From JBKEDC01 sp047974225 (GTDB lineage Bacteria > Bacteroidota > Bacteroidia > Bacteroidales > Prolixibacteraceae): a stretch of 6,053 bases of DNA. Of the stretch, positions 4,228 through 6,053 are shown piece by piece (within the stretch, counting starts at the first letter, position 1; each line of letters begins with the position of its first letter). A model generated the notes under the pieces. That model saw nothing but the letters and a program-made list of their open reading frames with translations. It did not search any database and was not told the DNA's origin. The stretch spans positions 1-6,053 of the forward strand of contig JBKECD010000165.1 in assembly GCA_047974225.1 (NCBI GenBank), read 5' to 3'. The translations under genes were made by a program, and so were the position numbers.

Positions 4228-6053
4228 ATGACTAAGAAAGAAACTTCTGATGCCAATCAAGAAGATAAAATAGAGGTGCTCGGTGCTCGGGTGCACAACC
4301 TCAAAAATATTGATGTAGAGATTCCTCGAAACAAGCTCACCGTGATTACCGGGTTGAGCGGGAGCGGCAAATCATCCCTCGCCTTCGACACCATCTATGC
4401 CGAAGGGCAACGCCGATATATCGAAACTTTCTCGGCTTATGCTCGCTCCTTTCTCGGAAATATGGAGCGTCCCGATGTGGACAAAATCACCGGTCTAAGC
4501 CCCGTGATTTCCATCGAGCAGAAAACCACCAATAAAAACCCTCGCTCCACCGTGGGCACGGTAACTGAGGTGTATGACTTCCTCCGCCTGCTCTATGCTC
4601 GTGCCGGCGAAGCCTATTCCTATGCCACGGGCGAAAAGATGATTAAATATACCGAAGACCAAGTGCTCCAACTCATCGAGGAGGAATATGCAGGCAAGGC
4701 GATTTACATCATGGCGCCGCTGGTGAAAGGTCGAAAGGGGCACTATCGCGAGCTCTTCGATGCGATTCGCAAAAAAGGATGGATGCACGTGCGCGTGGAT
4801 GGCGAACTGAAAGAGGTTGTGCCAAACATGCGGGTGGATAGATATAAAAACCACTTCATCGAGGTGGTCATCGACCGATTGAAGATTGACAAAGCGGATA
4901 AGCGGCTGAAAGATTCGGTGCGAACTGCCATCAAGCAAGGCAAGGGCATCTGCATGATTCTCGATAAAGAGTCGGAGGAAGTGAAGTTCTTCAGCAGCCA
5001 GCTCATGTGCCCCACTTCGGGGATTTCATATAATGAGCCTGCGCCACACAATTTCTCCTTCAACTCGCCACAAGGGGCTTGCCCAAAGTGCAACGGCTTG
5101 GGGAAAATTGCTGAAATCGGTCGCGACCTCATTGCCCCCGAACCTAAATTGAGCATCGCCAAAGGCGGAATTGCGCCGCTCGGCAAAAAGAAAAACTCGC
5201 TCATCTTCTGGCAGATTGAAGCTTTGGGCGAAAAACTCGGCTTCACCCTCGACACGCCTGTGGGCGAACTCGAAGACGAAGCGCTCGATGCGATTCTCTA
5301 TGGCACAAGCGAACGCCTGAATATGAACAAATCGCCCCTCGGCACTTCAGCAAGCTATGCGAGCACCTATGAGGGCATTGTGAAATACATCAGCATTCAG
5401 CAAGAAGATGACGCATCGAAGACGGCACAGAAATGGGCAAACCAATTTGTGCGTGAAATCAACTGCCCCGAATGTGGCGGTCAGCGATTGAAAAAAGAGT
5501 CGCTGCACTTCAAGATTGACGAGAAGAATATTTCTGAAATCGCCAACTTTGATATTGCCGAGCTTACCGCATGGTTTTCCAACCTTGAAAGTCGATTGAG
5601 CGACCGCCAGTTGCGCATCGGTGCGGAAATCATCAAGGAAATACGCACCCGACTAGGCTTCTTGGTCGATGTGGGCTTGGAATACCTATCGCTCAACCGA
5701 GCTTCGGGCACGCTTTCAGGGGGCGAATCGCAGCGCATCAGGCTAGCCACGCAGATTGGTTCGCAACTGGTGAACGTACTCTATATATTAGACGAGCCGA
5801 GCATCGGCTTGCACCAGCGAGATAATGTGCGCTTGATTCAATCGCTGGAGCGATTGCGAGACACGGGCAACTCGATTGTGGTGGTAGAACACGACAAAGA
5901 CATGATGCTGGCGAGCGATTATATCATTGATATGGGTCCGCATGCGGGGCGGCATGGTGGCGAAGTGATGGCGGCAGGCACACCTCAAGAAGTGATGCAA
6001 GGCGATTCGCTCACTGCCAACTACCTCAACGGCAAGCTCGAAATCGAAGTGCC
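4228..6053 (+). CDS. uvrA: UvrA, excinuclease ABC subunit A (partial, runs off right edge)
   Basis: The first 608 residues of a protein usually about 940-950 long; the reading frame is still open at the window end. UvrA is the damage-sensing ABC ATPase of nucleotide excision repair, working as a dimer with UvrB on DNA. Visible parts are Walker A GLSGSGKSS (42-50, K48), the UvrB-binding/insertion region (about 120-250), a zinc-module region with MCPTSG (260-265) and CPKCNGLG (285-292), CPECGG (413-418), ABC signature LSGGESQRIRLA (496-507), Walker B LYILDEPS (518-525) and the His switch VVVEHD (H555). The second ATPase half and its C-terminal zinc finger lie outside the window. In the first zinc module the second Cys is Ser, an apparent loss that I believe is common in Bacteroidota UvrA. 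The start ATG 4228 is 3 bp after the transglycosylase stop, so the two are probably co-transcribed; AGGAG at 4209-4213 is a distant possible ribosome site. Confidence 0.97.
   Translation, partial: MTKKETSDANQEDKIEVLGARVHNLKNIDVEIPRNKLTVITGLSGSGKSSLAFDTIYAEGQRRYIETFSAYARSFLGNMERPDVDKITGLSPVISIEQKTTNKNPRSTVGTVTEVYDFLRLLYARAGEAYSYATGEKMIKYTEDQVLQLIEEEYAGKAIYIMAPLVKGRKGHYRELFDAIRKKGWMHVRVDGELKEVVPNMRVDRYKNHFIEVVIDRLKIDKADKRLKDSVRTAIKQGKGICMILDKESEEVKFFSSQLMCPTSGISYNEPAPHNFSFNSPQGACPKCNGLGKIAEIGRDLIAPEPKLSIAKGGIAPLGKKKNSLIFWQIEALGEKLGFTLDTPVGELEDEALDAILYGTSERLNMNKSPLGTSASYASTYEGIVKYISIQQEDDASKTAQKWANQFVREINCPECGGQRLKKESLHFKIDEKNISEIANFDIAELTAWFSNLESRLSDRQLRIGAEIIKEIRTRLGFLVDVGLEYLSLNRASGTLSGGESQRIRLATQIGSQLVNVLYILDEPSIGLHQRDNVRLIQSLERLRDTGNSIVVVEHDKDMMLASDYIIDMGPHAGRHGGEVMAAGTPQEVMQGDSLTANYLNGKLEIEV

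Noticed and set aside
4495..6000. Several minus-strand frames of 70-170 codons
   Set aside because: They are shadows of uvrA, whose plus-strand frame contains all expected ABC ATPase motifs.

Overview
The window looks like Bacteroidota DNA. Three things point there: TTG-N20-TAnnTTTG-type promoters (the Bacteroidota primary-sigma pattern) upstream of two genes, a UvrA with a lineage-style degenerate first zinc module, and a CRISPR repeat of the type VI-B (Cas13b) kind found in this phylum. No 16S or other species marker is present, so I do not go below phylum.

Layout. (1) 3-500: a CRISPR array of eight 36-bp repeats and seven 29-31-nt spacers. The repeat closely resembles Cas13b direct repeats; no cas gene is in the window, so the effector should lie to the left. 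Three of the seven spacers (4, 5, 7) are staggered, diverged copies of one target. Their differences fall almost only at wobble positions of a frame read on the strand complementary to the crRNA, so the array appears to target mRNA of one conserved foreign protein. (2) 501-780: a gene-free spacer containing a hairpin against the last repeat, two GC-rich hairpins, and three near-identical ACCC-N4-GGGT palindromes at 40-41-bp pitch ending over a TAnnTTTG promoter. (3) 781-2266: a compact hipB-hipS-hipT (HipBST-type) toxin-antitoxin operon, with an ATGA overlap and then a Shine-Dalgarno-led third gene. (4) 2318-2590: a minisatellite of 42/43-bp units with two alternative linkers that are partly reverse complements of each other. 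(5) 2668-3231: an orphan ECF sigma factor with its own promoter. (6) 3295-6053: a housekeeping-like pair, a membrane-anchored lytic transglycosylase followed after 3 bp by uvrA, which runs off the right edge.

Working together: the left 2.3 kb reads as an accessory defence/stress module, with an RNA-targeting CRISPR array beside a kinase toxin-antitoxin that can arrest translation. Collateral RNA cleavage by Cas13 and HipT-type kinase activity would both lead to dormancy. The right 3.4 kb reads as core genome: regulation, cell-wall turnover and nucleotide excision repair. The minisatellite marks the boundary between the two.
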